A stretch of DNA of 64,000 nt from Nonomuraea harbinensis (GTDB lineage: Bacteria > Actinomycetota > Actinomycetes > Streptosporangiales > Streptosporangiaceae), in the NCBI RefSeq assembly GCF_019396385.1, contig NZ_JAHKRN010000031.1:40389-104388 (forward strand), read 5' to 3'. How positions within the stretch are numbered: position 1 is the stretch's first letter; each line of letters begins with the position of its first letter. The position numbers were made by a program, and so were the translations under genes. A model generated the notes under the pieces. The model saw only the letters and a list, made by a program, of their open reading frames with translations, did no database searches and had not been told where the DNA came from. Below are positions 26,373 through 36,821 of the stretch, piece by piece.

Positions 26373-27062
26373 GTGAAACTCGGCGGCGTGTCGCGAGTGT
26401 TGCTGATCGAAGATGACCCGGCCGTACGGGAGGGCCTGGAGCTGGCCCTGACCCGGCATGGACACCGGGTGCGGGCGGTGGAGTCCGGCGAGGAGGGGCT
26501 GGACCGGCTGCGCGTGGACCTTCCCGACGTCGTCGTGCTCGATCTCATGTTGCCTGGCATCGACGGGTTCGAGGTCTGCCGCCGCATCCGGGCCGCCCGG
26601 GAGGTGCCGATCATCATGCTGACCGCGCGCGGCGACGACATGGACGTGGTGGCCGGGCTGGAGGCGGGCGCCGACGACTACGTGGTCAAGCCGGTGCAGC
26701 CCAGGGTTCTGGAGGCACGCATTCGCGCGGTTCTCCGGCGGATCGGGCGGGACCAGGCGGAGCTGGAGCGGCACGGGGACCTGACCATCGATCGCGCCGG
26801 GCTGGTGGTCGCCAAGCGCGGCGCGCCGGTCAGCCTCGCCCCGACCGAGCTGCGCCTGCTGCTCGAACTCTCCGGCACGCCCGGCCGGGTGCACAGCCGC
26901 CAGCAGCTGCTGGAGTCGGTGTGGGAGCACGGGTACTTCGGGGACTCGCGTCTCGTGGACGCGTGCGTGCAGCGGTTACGCGCGAAGATCGAGGACGACT
27001 CGGCGGCGCCCGTCTACGTTCAGACGGTGCGTGGGTTCGGGTACCGGTTCGGGCCGGTGTGA
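26373..27062 (+). CDS. OmpR/PhoB family response regulator
   Basis: Protein of 229 residues: receiver domain with acidic pair LIEDDPAV, phosphoacceptor Asp57 (VVVLDLMLPGIDG), Thr in MLTARGDD and Lys in YVVKPV; then a winged-helix DNA-binding domain (LAPTELRLLLELSGTPG, SRLVDACVQRLRAKIE, VRGFGYRFG). GTG 26373 has GGAG 7 nt upstream. Operonic with the histidine kinase (7 bp gap) and a lipoprotein. Confidence 0.93.
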   Translation: MKLGGVSRVLLIEDDPAVREGLELALTRHGHRVRAVESGEEGLDRLRVDLPDVVVLDLMLPGIDGFEVCRRIRAAREVPIIMLTARGDDMDVVAGLEAGADDYVVKPVQPRVLEARIRAVLRRIGRDQAELERHGDLTIDRAGLVVAKRGAPVSLAPTELRLLLELSGTPGRVHSRQQLLESVWEHGYFGDSRLVDACVQRLRAKIEDDSAAPVYVQTVRGFGYRFGPV

Positions 27063-27069
27063 GCCGCCG

Positions 27070-28548
27070 GTGGCACGGTGGCCGAGCCTGGGGTTGCGTG
27101 CCCGGCTGTTGTCCGCGTTCGCCCTGCTGTGTGTGGTCACCGCGGCAGGGGTGGCCGGCGGGATCTACGTCCATGCCCGCAACGACATCCTGCAGCGGAC
27201 CCAGGATGCCGCGGTGGAGGCGATGCGGAGCCGGCTGGAGGCGCTCTACCCCTTGCGAAGTGCGACGCCGGGCCCGGCCGAGCTCGGCGAGATCGCCCGT
27301 GCCATGACCGACCGGAACAGCTCCGCGGTCGCCTTCTACCAGGGTGCGCAGTCACCGGCCGGCCCGCCGCCGGGACAGGCGGTGCCGGGCCGGCCGCCGC
27401 GTGCGCCGGGCCTGGCTCCCGGAACGATCTCACCGGAGCTGCGGCGGACGGTGGCCGAGGGCGGCATGGCGTGGCAACGCGTGGTGTGGCAGGGCGAGCC
27501 CTTCCTGATCATCGGCGCGCCTCTGGTGATCACCGAGCCGGACCGGACGACGCGGGTGTCCGGCATCGAGGTCTACACCGCCCACAGCCTGGTTCCCGAA
27601 CAGCGCAGCATCGACGGGCTCGCCGCCTGGGCCTGGCTCACCGGCGGGGCGGCCCTGGTGTTCGCGGTCGTCCTGGCGTCGCTGGCCACTCGCGGCGTGC
27701 TGCGCCCGGTGCGCGAGCTCGGCCGGGCGGCGCGCCTGCTGGGCGAGGGCGACCTGCGGGCCAGGGTCGCGGTCCGAGGCTCCGACGAGCTGGCCGACGT
27801 GGCGCGCACGTTCAACGACACCGCCGCGGAGCTGGAACGGCACGTCGAGCAGCTCCGTGAGATGGAGGCCGACTCGCGCCGGTTCGTGGCCGACGTGTCC
27901 CACGAGCTGCGCACCCCGCTGGCCGCGCTCGCCGCGGTCGCCGACGTCCTCGACGAGGAGGCGGCCGGGCTGCCCGAGCACGCCGGCAGGGCCGCCAGGC
28001 TGGTCAGCCAGGAGACGCTCAACCTCACCGGGCTGGTGAACGACCTCATCGAGATCAGCCGGTTCGACTCGGGCGTCGCGACCCTCGCGCTGAACGAGGT
28101 CGACGTGGCCGAGCTGGTGCGCGCGACCCTGCGTGCCCGGGGCTGGTCGGAGTCGGTGCACACCGAGCTTCCCCCCGGGGTGACGGCACGCCTGGACCCG
28201 CGCCGAGTGGACGTCATCCTCGCGAACCTGGTCGGCAACGCCCTGCGGCACGGCGAGCCGCCGGTGTCGGTACGGCTTTCCGCCGATCCGCGCTGGGTCG
28301 CTCTCGAGGTCCGCGACCACGGACCGGGGCTGGACGAAGCGGTGCTGCCGCACGTGTTCGACCGGTTCTTCAAGGCCAGCGCGGCCAGGGCCAGGTCGGA
28401 AGGCAGCGGCCTCGGCCTCGCCATCGCGCGGGAGAACGCGCGCCTGCACCGAGGTGACCTCACTGTCGTCAACGCCCCGGACGGCGGCGCCGTGTTCACG
28501 CTGCGCCTGCCCTGCCGGACGCACGATCCGGACGGAGGCTCCGCGTGA
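27070..28548 (+). CDS. Sensor histidine kinase
   Basis: Protein of 492 residues: TM1 (about 13-33), an extracytoplasmic sensor domain of about 145 residues rich in Pro and Gly, TM2 (about 180-200), HAMP (VLRPVRELGRAARLLGEGDL), HisKA with the phospho-His in VSHELRTPLAAL (about residue 278), and the ATPase domain with N-box NLVGNALRHG (about 387), DHGPGLD and GSGLGLAIA. The start is uncertain: GTG 27070 is just after the regulator stop; GTG 27031 would overlap it. Pairs with the upstream response regulator; the signal is unknown, but a downstream GerMN-like lipoprotein suggests the envelope. Confidence 0.92.
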   Translation: MARWPSLGLRARLLSAFALLCVVTAAGVAGGIYVHARNDILQRTQDAAVEAMRSRLEALYPLRSATPGPAELGEIARAMTDRNSSAVAFYQGAQSPAGPPPGQAVPGRPPRAPGLAPGTISPELRRTVAEGGMAWQRVVWQGEPFLIIGAPLVITEPDRTTRVSGIEVYTAHSLVPEQRSIDGLAAWAWLTGGAALVFAVVLASLATRGVLRPVRELGRAARLLGEGDLRARVAVRGSDELADVARTFNDTAAELERHVEQLREMEADSRRFVADVSHELRTPLAALAAVADVLDEEAAGLPEHAGRAARLVSQETLNLTGLVNDLIEISRFDSGVATLALNEVDVAELVRATLRARGWSESVHTELPPGVTARLDPRRVDVILANLVGNALRHGEPPVSVRLSADPRWVALEVRDHGPGLDEAVLPHVFDRFFKASAARARSEGSGLGLAIARENARLHRGDLTVVNAPDGGAVFTLRLPCRTHDPDGGSA

Positions 28549-29033
28549 GGACCGGGCCGGCCCGCCGCGTGCTCGCCGCGGGTCTCGTAGCGCTCGCCGT
28601 GGCCGGCTGCGGTGTGCGGCCCAGCGACGTCATCCCCGCCGGCGACCCGCCGAGCGGAGGCGTCGCGCCCACCACGGCGATCACCCTCTACCTGGTGAGG
28701 AACGGCCGGCTCCTGGCGGTGACGCGGCCCGGACCGGGTGGTCGTCCACTGCTCGAAGCGGACACGCTCGCGTTGCTCGCGGCCGGACCCACCGCGAGGG
28801 AGCGGGCGCGCGGATTCACCACCGACGTCCCGTCCGAGGCCGGCCCGTTCTCGGTGACCGCCGAGCCGGTCGGCCACGTGACGGTGACCCTGTCCACTCC
28901 TGCCGGCGAACTGTCCCCGCTGGCCGTCGACCAGATCGTGTGCACGGCCGGCGCCACGTCGCCGGAGAAGCTCCTCCAGGTCACCGTCGTCGGTGCCGGG
29001 CAGAGCGTCGGCCCCCGGACGTGCCCGGAGTGA
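28545..29033 (+). CDS. GerMN-domain-like lipoprotein
   Basis: Protein of 162 residues with a lipobox (LAVAGCGVR, Cys at about residue 22) and a domain resembling GerMN/LpqB N-terminal modules: TAITLYLVRNGRLLAVTR, ALLAAGPTARERARGFTTD and VTVTLSTPAGELSPLAVDQI. Likely anchored on the outer face of the membrane. GTG 28545 overlaps the kinase stop (GTGA), so it is cotranslated and may modulate the kinase, by analogy with LpqB next to MtrAB. Confidence 0.78.
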   Translation: MRTGPARRVLAAGLVALAVAGCGVRPSDVIPAGDPPSGGVAPTTAITLYLVRNGRLLAVTRPGPGGRPLLEADTLALLAAGPTARERARGFTTDVPSEAGPFSVTAEPVGHVTVTLSTPAGELSPLAVDQIVCTAGATSPEKLLQVTVVGAGQSVGPRTCPE

Positions 29034-29040
29034 CGGCTGC

Positions 29041-29068
29041 GCCCTGTCACGCTCGCGCATGACAGGGC
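29041..29068. terminator. Hairpin terminator
   Basis: GCCCTGTCA (29041-29049) pairs perfectly with TGACAGGGC (29060-29068), loop 10 nt. Ends the two-component operon and faces the convergent PKD remnant. Confidence 0.65.
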
Positions 29069-29077
29069 GGGCGTAGC

Positions 29078-29525
29078 TCAGTGGCGCACCGTGATGTTCC
29101 CTCCGGTGACGGCCTGAGGATCGAAGCGGTCGAGGTCGAACTCGGTGCCGGTGAGGCGGGCGCTAGCCGCCGCTCGTCGCCGCGAAGGAGTCCGTACGAC
29201 CGTCGTCCCAGACGATCGCGCAGGTGTGGGTGTCGTTGGCGCCCGGATCGGTGAAGGGCGCCGTGAGGCTGACCGGCGTGCCCGCGCGATGGGCCGACCA
29301 CGGCGCGGGACCGGTGATGGACGGCCGCGGCGGCGCGTTGCGCAGCCGGACCCGCGCCGAGTCGCTCACCGGCGCGTTGACCCCGTCGCTCGCGGTGAGC
29401 GTGACGGTGAACGTGCCGTCGTCCGTGCAGGAGATCGTCGTGGACGGGGCAGCTTCCGATCCGGCGGTCGAAAGTTCGATCCCCGGGGGCGCGCTCAGCA
29501 CCACAAGACCGTGGCTCATTTGGGT
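29078..29525 (-). pseudogene. 3' remnant of an exported PKD-domain protein
   Basis: Minus strand reads PKD/Ig-like sequence: TISCTDDGTFTVTLTASDG, VSDSARVRLRNAPPRPSITG, APFTDPGANDTHTCAIVWDD, ending SGG and a TAG at 29163-29165. Immediately after, another frame continues with coding-like sequence (TGTEFDLDRFDPQAVTGGN) to a TGA at 29078-29080, so the original gene probably went on and is frameshifted or stopped. The 5' part is missing where the IS5-type transposase remnant begins. Such domains occur in large secreted or surface proteins. Confidence 0.55.
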
Positions 29526-29547
29526 GTCGGTCGTGAGATCGATCATG

Positions 29548-29890
29548 ATGCGTTCCTTCAGCGACTGGTGCCCGATGAGTTGCGGAAGCTGTTCCAGCGG
29601 GTCGTCCTGGCGGCGATCGTGTACGTGGCCACTACCGGGTGCGCCCGGCGGCAGTTGCCCCGGGTCTTCGGCGCCTCCTCGCAGACGATGCACCGCCGCT
29701 CCGCCAAGTGGAGCGCTGCGCGAGTGTGGGCCAAGCTGTACCCGATCCTGCTGGACGAACTCGGCCCCCGTGGCGCGTTGGACTGGTCGCGGTGCGCGAT
29801 CGACTCCGTCAGCGTGCTGGCCACCGAAGGAGGACCTGACCGGCCCGAATCCTGTCAATCACGACAAGAAAGGGTCGAAGATCCGCCGAT
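29548..29890 (+). mobile_element. IS5-type (DUF4096) transposase remnant
   Basis: Plus-strand coding relic matching the N-terminal half of actinobacterial IS5-group transposases: LQRLVPDELRKLFQRVVL, AIVYVATTGCARRQLPRVFG, SAARVWAKLYPILLDELG, LDWSRCAIDSVSVLAT. It then shifts frame to LTGPNPVNHDKKGSKI and ends. The catalytic C-terminal half (second Asp, Glu) is absent and no terminal inverted repeats were found, so it is immobile. It separates the PKD relic from the collagen-like relic. Confidence 0.75.
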
Positions 29891-30132
29891 GACGATCTTG
29901 CCCGGCGGGCACTGCGCGAAGGCATTGTCGATACGGCCAGGGGCGATGGACACCGTCGACCCCATCACCGTCTGCACCTCCGACAGACCAGGCGCTCCGC
30001 GATCCCCTGTGGTCCCTGGGCGCCGATGTCTCCCTGCGGGCCCGCGGGGCCCACCGGGCCGGACTGGTTCCAGGTGATCTCCCGCTCACGGACCCCGCAG
30101 CTGCCCGCCGTGGGCGCCGGCCTGTTCACGTG
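29882..30132 (-). pseudogene. Collagen-like exported protein, truncated and frameshifted
   Basis: Minus strand reads an N-terminal segment (VREREITWNQSGP), a short Gly-X-Y run (GPVGPAGPQGDIGAQGPQG), then after a one-base shift near 29,995 the typical downstream part (GLSEVQTVMGSTVSIAPGR, AFAQCPPGKIVIGG). It stops abruptly at about 29,882, where the transposase remnant starts. Intact relatives continue about 60-100 residues further. Not functional as read. Confidence 0.6.
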
Positions 30133-30267
30133 ATCGTTCGTGCCTCTTCTCGGGAAAGCGTGTCACCCGTGTCTTCGCAGGTAGTCATGCCACGCTTGGA
30201 GCCACGAGTGGAGTTGCCTCCCGCTCCGCGAGGCTGTCCACCCTCACATGGCGATGAAGGAGTACCG

Positions 30268-31032
30268 ATGCTCACCACCCGGTTCGTGCCCGGCTCACCG
30301 TGCTGGGTCGAGCTCGAGAGCCCGCACCTGGAGACCGCCGAACGGTTCTACGGCGGCCTGTTCGGCTGGGAGTTCGAGGAGCAGGTGCCCGAATACGCCT
30401 TCTGCCAGCTCGGCGGCAGGAACGTCGCGGGAATCGGCGCGCTTATGGGAGAGGCGGTCACCACTGCCTGGACCCCCTACTTCCTGGTGTCGGACTGCGA
30501 GGCCACGAGCCAGACGGTCGAGCGGGCGGGCGGCACCGTCCTCATGCCGCCGGTGGACATGGCGCCCCAGGGACAGATGGCACGGTTCAGGGATCCGGGC
30601 GGCGCCGAGTTCGCGATCTGGCTGCCCGGCGACGTGCCGGGCGTGGACCTGGTCAACGAGCCTGGCTCGATGGCCTGGATCGAGCTCCGCGAGTCCGACA
30701 CTTCGGCCGTCCGCGGCTTCTACAAGTCTGTCTTCGGCTGGCGGTTCGAGGACGCGCGGATGGGTGATGTGACCTCTCATCTGATCTCTCCGTTCGGCAG
30801 CGCTCCGGGCACCGACTCGTCTGTGGCAGGTCTGGCGCCGCTCGCACCCGGCGACCGGCCCCACTGGCTGACCTACTTCGAAGTGCCCGACTGCGACGCG
30901 GCAGTGGCCCGGTGCCAGGAGCTCGGCGGCACGGTCCGCAGCCCGGCGGAGGAGGTGAAGGGCGTGGGCCGGATGGCATCCCTGTCCGATCCGCACGGTG
31001 CCCGTTTCGCCGTCATCACCAGCTCCGGCTGA
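30268..31032 (+). CDS. VOC family protein with two glyoxalase-like domains
   Basis: Protein of 254 residues made of two VOC modules, about 7-120 and 132-250, each with the babab pattern (VELESPHLETAERFYGGLFG / MARFRDPGGAEFAIW and IELRESDTSAVRGFYKSVFG / MASLSDPHGARFAVI). Such duplicated proteins (e.g. the 27-kDa antigen CFP30B group) may bind metals or hydrophobic ligands; the enzymatic role is unknown. GAAGGAG precedes ATG 30268. A near-identical fragment of its first 30 codons occurs at 58,779-58,874. Confidence 0.9.
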   Translation: MLTTRFVPGSPCWVELESPHLETAERFYGGLFGWEFEEQVPEYAFCQLGGRNVAGIGALMGEAVTTAWTPYFLVSDCEATSQTVERAGGTVLMPPVDMAPQGQMARFRDPGGAEFAIWLPGDVPGVDLVNEPGSMAWIELRESDTSAVRGFYKSVFGWRFEDARMGDVTSHLISPFGSAPGTDSSVAGLAPLAPGDRPHWLTYFEVPDCDAAVARCQELGGTVRSPAEEVKGVGRMASLSDPHGARFAVITSSG

Positions 31033-31193
31033 CGCACCGCCACCCCAGTGCGGCCGCGCGGATCTTGACCGGTTTCCTGGGGCGTGAGCCGTGCTCGAAG
31101 CACCGGGAACAGCCTCCCGCCCGAAGTCCGTACTCACGTCCGGTATCGACAGGCGACGCTGATCGACGGGCGATCGGTTTCTGCAGTCGCAGC

Positions 31194-32249
31194 TCATCGA
31201 TCGCACGCGGGTAGTTGAACGGCGATGCCGAGTCCGCCCGCGGGGCGCGCGACGATGGTGAGTGTTCCGTCGTGCGCGTGGGTGATGCTCTTGACGATGG
31301 CCAGGCCGAGTCCGACGCCCGCGTGGTCGTCGCGTATTCTTCCCGTGCCGCGCTGAAACGGTTCCGTGAGTGCCGGGACCATCTCTGGAGACAGCTTCTC
31401 GCCGGTGTTCTCGACGGTGAGCGCCTCGGGGCCGATGCCGGTTCTGATCCACACGGTTCCCTGTACGGGCAGGTTGTGCACGATCGCGTTGTGCACCAGG
31501 TTGGTCGCCAGTTGCAGCAGGAGCGCCTGCGACCCCTCGACCGGGGTGATCTCACCTGAGGTCTCGATGGTGACACCGCGTTTCTCCGCGAGCGGGAGCA
31601 GTGTCTCGACGGCTTCTTCCACGACCAGGGACAGGTCGACGCGTTCCCGTACGAAGGATCTCCGGTCGGCGCGGCTGAGCATGAGGAGCGCCTCGGTGAG
31701 GTCGATCGCCCGGGTGTTGACGGCGTGCAGGCGTTCGACGAGTTCGCCGGTGTCACGGTCGGGATCGCGGCGGGCCACGTCGAGAAGCGTCCGTGAGATC
31801 GCCAGCGGGGTGCGGAGTTCGTGTGAGGCGTTGGCCGCGAATCGCTGGTGCTCGGCGACGTGTGCTTCGAGCCGTACGAGCATGGCGTCGAAGGCGTCGG
31901 CGAGTTCGCGGAACTCGTCCGCGCGGCCGGGCAACCGGATCCGGTGGGAGAGCGATCCGTTCGCGGCCATGCGCGTGGCGTCGGTGATGCGGGTCAGGGG
32001 GGCCAGCATGCGTCCGGCGAGAATCCATCCTCCCAGCAGGCCGAACACCAGCAGGAACGCCATCACCGCGGCCGCCGCGGGGGCGAAGGCCCCCAGGAGG
32101 AGGATGCGGTTGGGCGCCACGTAGAGAAGGGCGGGCCAGCCGTCGGGCACGTACCGCAGGAGGAACACCCACACGGCGGCGAGCAGCAACGCGCCCGCGA
32201 GCATGAGGAACCCGGCGTAGCTGAGGGTGAGCTTGAGCCGGACGCTCAT
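31194..32249 (-). CDS. Sensor histidine kinase
   Basis: Protein of 351 residues: two TM helices (about 10-31 and 49-77) with only a very short loop between them (intramembrane-sensing type), HAMP (GRMLAPLTRITDATRMAANG), HisKA with phospho-His143 (ANASHELRTPLA), N-box LATNLVHNAIVHN and G-box GVGLGLAIVKS. The tiny extracytoplasmic loop resembles kinases that sense cell-envelope antibiotics through a partner ABC transporter, and such a transporter is divergently encoded. Follows its response regulator by 10 nt. Confidence 0.92.
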   Translation of the reverse strand: MSVRLKLTLSYAGFLMLAGALLLAAVWVFLLRYVPDGWPALLYVAPNRILLLGAFAPAAAAVMAFLLVFGLLGGWILAGRMLAPLTRITDATRMAANGSLSHRIRLPGRADEFRELADAFDAMLVRLEAHVAEHQRFAANASHELRTPLAISRTLLDVARRDPDRDTGELVERLHAVNTRAIDLTEALLMLSRADRRSFVRERVDLSLVVEEAVETLLPLAEKRGVTIETSGEITPVEGSQALLLQLATNLVHNAIVHNLPVQGTVWIRTGIGPEALTVENTGEKLSPEMVPALTEPFQRGTGRIRDDHAGVGLGLAIVKSITHAHDGTLTIVARPAGGLGIAVQLPACDR

Positions 32250-32259
32250 CCCGCGCGCC

Positions 32260-32934
32260 CTATCCACCCTCGTCTCCCGCGTCGATGCGGTAGCCGACGC
32301 CGGGCACGGTGGCGATGAGCCACGGTTCGCCGAGCCGTTTGCGCAGCGCCGAGACCGTGATGCGGACGGCGTTGGTGAAGGGGTCGGCGTTCTCGTCCCA
32401 CGCCCGCCGCAGGAGTTCCTCCGCGCTGACGACACCGCCTTCGGCGGCGACGAGGACTTCCAGCACGGCGAACTGTTTGCGGGTGAGCGCGACGTAGCGG
32501 CCGTCGCGGTGGACCTCGCGGCGGAACGGGTCCAGGCGCAGGCTGGCGATCTCGCGTACGGGCGGCCTGTTGTGCGCGCGCCTGCGGTCGAGTGCCCGGA
32601 GGCGGAGCACGAGCTCCTGGAAATCGAAGGGCTTGGTGAGGTAGTCGTCGGCCCCGAGCCCGAACCCGGAGGCCTTGTCGTCGAGCCGGTCGGCGGCGGT
32701 GAGCATGAGGATGGGCATGCCGCTGCCCGAGGCCACGATGCGCTTGGCGATCTCGTCGCCCGAGGGGCCGGGGATGTCGCGGTCGAGGACGGCGATGTCG
32801 TAGGCGTTGACGCTCAGCAGCTCCGTCGCGGTGTCGCCGTCACCGGCGATGTCTGCGGCGATCGCCGCCAGGCGCAGCCCGTCGCGGATGACCTCTGCCA
32901 GGTAGGGCTCGTCCTCGACGATCAACACACGCAT
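32260..32934 (-). CDS. OmpR/PhoB family response regulator
   Basis: Protein of 224 residues: receiver domain with VEDEPYL, phospho-Asp51 (IAVLDRDIPGPSGDE), MLTAADR and LTKPFDF; winged-helix domain with VALTRKQFAVLEVLVAAEGG, NAVRITVSALRKRL and VPGVGYRID. ATG 32934 is preceded by TAGCAT at 7 nt and no ribosome-binding site, so it is probably leaderless. Operonic with the kinase and divergent from the ABC exporter genes; direct repeats at 32958-32975 are its likely target. Confidence 0.93.
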   Translation of the reverse strand: MRVLIVEDEPYLAEVIRDGLRLAAIAADIAGDGDTATELLSVNAYDIAVLDRDIPGPSGDEIAKRIVASGSGMPILMLTAADRLDDKASGFGLGADDYLTKPFDFQELVLRLRALDRRRAHNRPPVREIASLRLDPFRREVHRDGRYVALTRKQFAVLEVLVAAEGGVVSAEELLRRAWDENADPFTNAVRITVSALRKRLGEPWLIATVPGVGYRIDAGDEGG

Positions 32935-32941
32935 GCACTCG

Positions 32942-32947
32942 ATGCTA
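32942..32947 (-). promoter_or_regulatory. -10 element, leaderless start of the response regulator
   Basis: TAGCAT on the minus strand, 7 nt before ATG 32934. Confidence 0.4.
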
Positions 32948-32957
32948 GGAGCCCGGG

Positions 32958-32975
32958 CGTATCGCCGGCGTATCG
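32958..32975. promoter_or_regulatory. Candidate response-regulator binding site
   Basis: CGTATCG at 32958-32964 and again at 32969-32975, start-to-start distance 11 bp, the spacing used by OmpR/PhoB-type dimers. A related CATACG follows at about 32983. The site lies between the regulator gene and the divergent ABC genes. Confidence 0.5.
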
Positions 32976-33021
32976 GAAACCGCATACGCGCTGACAACAC
33001 CGCGCCGCCTTGACTGCGGGC

Positions 33022-33782
<761 letters not shown>

Positions 33783-33783
<1 letters not shown>

Positions 33784-36188
33784 TGCGTGCCGTCTTCCTC
33801 GCGTCGCTGCGCACGTACAGCCGCAGGTACGTCGCGGCGGCGGTCGCGGTCACCGTCGCCGTCGCCTTCGTCGTCGTGGTCGGCATACTCACCTCCGGCG
33901 CGCGAAGCGGGCTCATGGACGGACTGGGGGCGCCGTACCGCAATGCCGAGCACGTGGTCTCCCCCGAGGGGTGGCCGTCGTCCGAGCTGGACCCGGCGGC
34001 CGTGATCGCCTTCACCGAGCGGCACGGCGAGAACGCGTCCGCGATCGGCCGGGCGACGCTTCCGGCGCACGCCGGGAGCCGGAAGCTCTCGGACACGACG
34101 ACCGTAGGGCCGATCGCCACCTCGCAGGTGTGGCGCTGGCAGGAGCTCAGCTCGGGCCGTTTCCCCTCACGTACGGGCGAGGCCGCGGTCGACGTGTATG
34201 CCGCCTTGGCCGAGGACCTCGCGGTCGGCGACCGGATCACGATCGGGGTGGGAGCCGCCGCGTCCGACGTCCAGGTGGTCGGGCTCGTGGAGTCGCCCTC
34301 TCCCCCGGCCCAGGCCTCGATGTACGTCACCTGGCCCCAGTTGCTGCTGTGGCGCGACCACCTCCATCTGGGCTCGGTGGCGGTGCGCGGCGAGGTGGGC
34401 CCGCTCCCTGAAGGCGCGAAGGCGCTGTCGCCGGAGGCGTTCACCGCTGAGCGGCTGACCCACGTGCAGAACAGGGTCGACAGCCTGTCGGTGATGTTGC
34501 TGTTGTTCGCCGGCATCGCCCTGTTCGTCTCGATCCTCGTCATCGCGAACACCTTCTCCATCCTGTTCGCGCGACGACTCCGCGACTTCGCGCTGCTGCG
34601 CTGCGTCGGCGCGACCCGGCGGCAGGTGGTGCGTTCCGTACGCCGCGAGGCGGCCGTCGTCGGCGTGCTCGCGTCGCTGACCGGGACACTGGTCGGCGTC
34701 GGTCTCGGCCACGGGCTGATCGCCGTGATCGACGCCCTCGCGTCCGCCGTGCCGATGGGCGCCGCCGAGCTGCCCGTGCCCTGGCTGCTGGGAGGGTTCG
34801 CCGCCGGCCTGGCGGTCACCATGGTCGCGTCCTGGTTGCCGACCCGGCGCGTGATCCGGGTGAGCCCGCTTGCGGCGCTGCGCCCGGACGCCGGGGTGGA
34901 CGCGCGCACCCGCACCGGCCTGGCGCGACCCGCGCTCCTGCTGGTCATCGGACTGGCCCTGCTGGGGGTGGCGATGGACAGGAGCAGCACGGCGCTCATG
35001 CTGGCAGGCGGAGGATCGGTGTTCGCCGGGGTGTTGCTCTCCGGTCCGGTGCTCGTCCCCCGCCTGGTCCGGATCGCGGGCGCGCCGCTCGGCCCCACCG
35101 TACGGCTCGCGGCCGAGAACGCCGCACACCATCCGCGCCGGACCGCCACCACCACCGCCTCCCTGCTGGTCGGCGTCACCCTGACGATCGCCGTACTCAC
35201 CGGGATGGCCACATGGCGGACGTCCTTGAACGAGCAGATCGGCAGAGACCACCCCATAGACATCGCGCTCACCTCGCCCACGCGTCCGCTCACCACTGAC
35301 CTCCTCACCCGGATACGTCGCACTCCCGGTGTGGAGCGGGCGATTCCCGTGTATGGCGCCGTGGCCCAGGTGGCCGGGCTCCACGACCCGATCCCGGTCG
35401 TCACCGCGCCCGCCGCCGGGCAGGTGGCCCGCGACGGCGGAGTGTTCGCACGGGTCGAGCCAGGGAAGATCAGAATCGATGCCGACGCCTTCGGCAAGGA
35501 CCTGACTCCGCGGCCGGGTGACCGGGTCACGGTGCGCGCCGGCGACCGGCGAATCCAGCTGCAGGTGGCCGTCGGCACCGGCTGGGGCCCGGCGGGCGTG
35601 GTCGCGCCCGAGACGCTGGCGACGCTCACCGACGCCCCCGAGCCGCGTGCCGTCTGGATCCGCGCCTCCACCGGCGCCGACCCGGCTCGGCTCGGCGCCG
35701 ACCTGGACGAGCTGGCCGATCCCGTCGGCGCGACGATCGAGAACGGTTTGCGCACCTGGGAGTCGCTGGACCAGCAGCTGCAGATCTACACCTGGTCAGC
35801 GCTCGGCCTGCTCGGCATCGCCATCGTGATCGCCCTGATCGGGATCGCGAACACCCTCGGGCTCTCCGTGCTCGAACGCGCCCGCGAACACGCGATGCTG
35901 CGCGCGCTCGGGCTCACCCGCGGGCAGCTCCGGCGGATGCTGGCGGCCGAGGCCGTCCTGCTGTCGCTGGTGGCCACCGTGCTCGGCACCGTGCTCGGCG
36001 TCGGTTTCGCCTGGGCCGCCTGCGAGACGATCGTGAAACCGGCCCTCCGCGACGCCACCATGCACATCCCTTGGCTGTCGCTCGGCGTCGTCGTCCTCAT
36101 CGCCGCCCTGGCCGGACTCCTCGCCGCCGTTCTCCCCGCACGCCGGGCCGCCCGGGTGAGTCCGGTCGCAGGACTGTCACTCGACTGA
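33783..36188 (+). CDS. FtsX-like ABC transporter permease
   Basis: Protein of 801 residues: N-terminal TM (YVAAAVAVTVAVAFVVVVG), a large extracytoplasmic domain, then FtsX module 1 (about 235-355: LLLFAGIALFVSILVIANTF, ALLRCVGATRRQVVRSVR), a middle pair of TMs, a second extracytoplasmic domain, and FtsX module 2 at the C-terminus (GIAIVIALIGIANTLGLSVL, MLRALGLTRGQLRRMLAAE). This is the full-length actinobacterial form with about ten TM helices. With the ATPase it probably expels an envelope-active peptide or lipid or transmits a conformational signal. Confidence 0.92.
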
Positions 36189-36301
36189 GGGTCTACGGAT
36201 GACCGGAGGTTCAGGGGAAGACGTGGACCACCTGCGCCTTCGCGGTCGCGGATCATCGGCGGCGAGGCGCTCCGGCGATCCACGCGCAGGCAAGGCGTTC
36301 T

Positions 36302-36754
36302 TCAGTCGCCGGCGGCCGGCGCCTCGTCGGCGCTGAGCGTCCGCAAGATGTCGACCAGTGTTGACAGTTGCTCGGGAGTGAGCGGCCTGAACAGCTCTTC
36401 CGCCGCCAGTTCATAGCCGGCCGTCCAGTCCTGAGCCAGTGCGGCCCCTTGCGCCGTCACTCGAAGGAGTACGGACCGGCGGTCGTCCGCGCTGGTCTGG
36501 CGTTCGAGCAGTCCGTCGCGGACGAGCGCGTCGACCAGGGTGGAGGCGGTCCCCTGCGCGATGCCGACCGCGAGAGCGAGCTCGGTGAGACGAACCGGCT
36601 GCGACCGCGCCACCTCCACCACCAGGCGGGATCTCGGTGTCGACACCCCGTGCTCGCCCAGACGCTCGTTGAAGTGACGTACGAGAACCTTCGCCGTACG
36701 GCTGAACTCGTCGGCGACCTGTGCTGCGGTCACGCCCTTGTCCGCGTGTGGCAT
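36302..36754 (-). CDS. MarR family transcriptional regulator
   Basis: Protein of 150 residues: MarR fold with recognition region LTELALAVGIAQGTASTLVDAL and wing motif SADDRRSVLLRVTAQG. ATG 36754 follows GGAGG with a 6-nt spacer; the ATG nine codons upstream is less likely. Divergent from the epimerase gene; the palindrome TTGACGTCAA in the gap is the candidate operator. Confidence 0.9.
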   Translation of the reverse strand: MPHADKGVTAAQVADEFSRTAKVLVRHFNERLGEHGVSTPRSRLVVEVARSQPVRLTELALAVGIAQGTASTLVDALVRDGLLERQTSADDRRSVLLRVTAQGAALAQDWTAGYELAAEELFRPLTPEQLSTLVDILRTLSADEAPAAGD

Positions 36755-36811
36755 CGTCCACCTCCCACTTGACGCCCCCATCGTACGGGAGGTTACATAG
36801 ACGTAGATGTA

Positions 36812-36821
36812 TTGACGTCAA
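36812..36821. promoter_or_regulatory. Candidate MarR operator
   Basis: Perfect 10-bp palindrome TTGACGTCAA in the A/T-richer gap between the divergent MarR (36754) and epimerase (36916) genes. Confidence 0.45.

Noticed and set aside
29548..29890. Functional insertion sequence
   Set aside because: The transposase lacks its C-terminal catalytic half, is frameshifted, and no terminal inverted repeats were seen.
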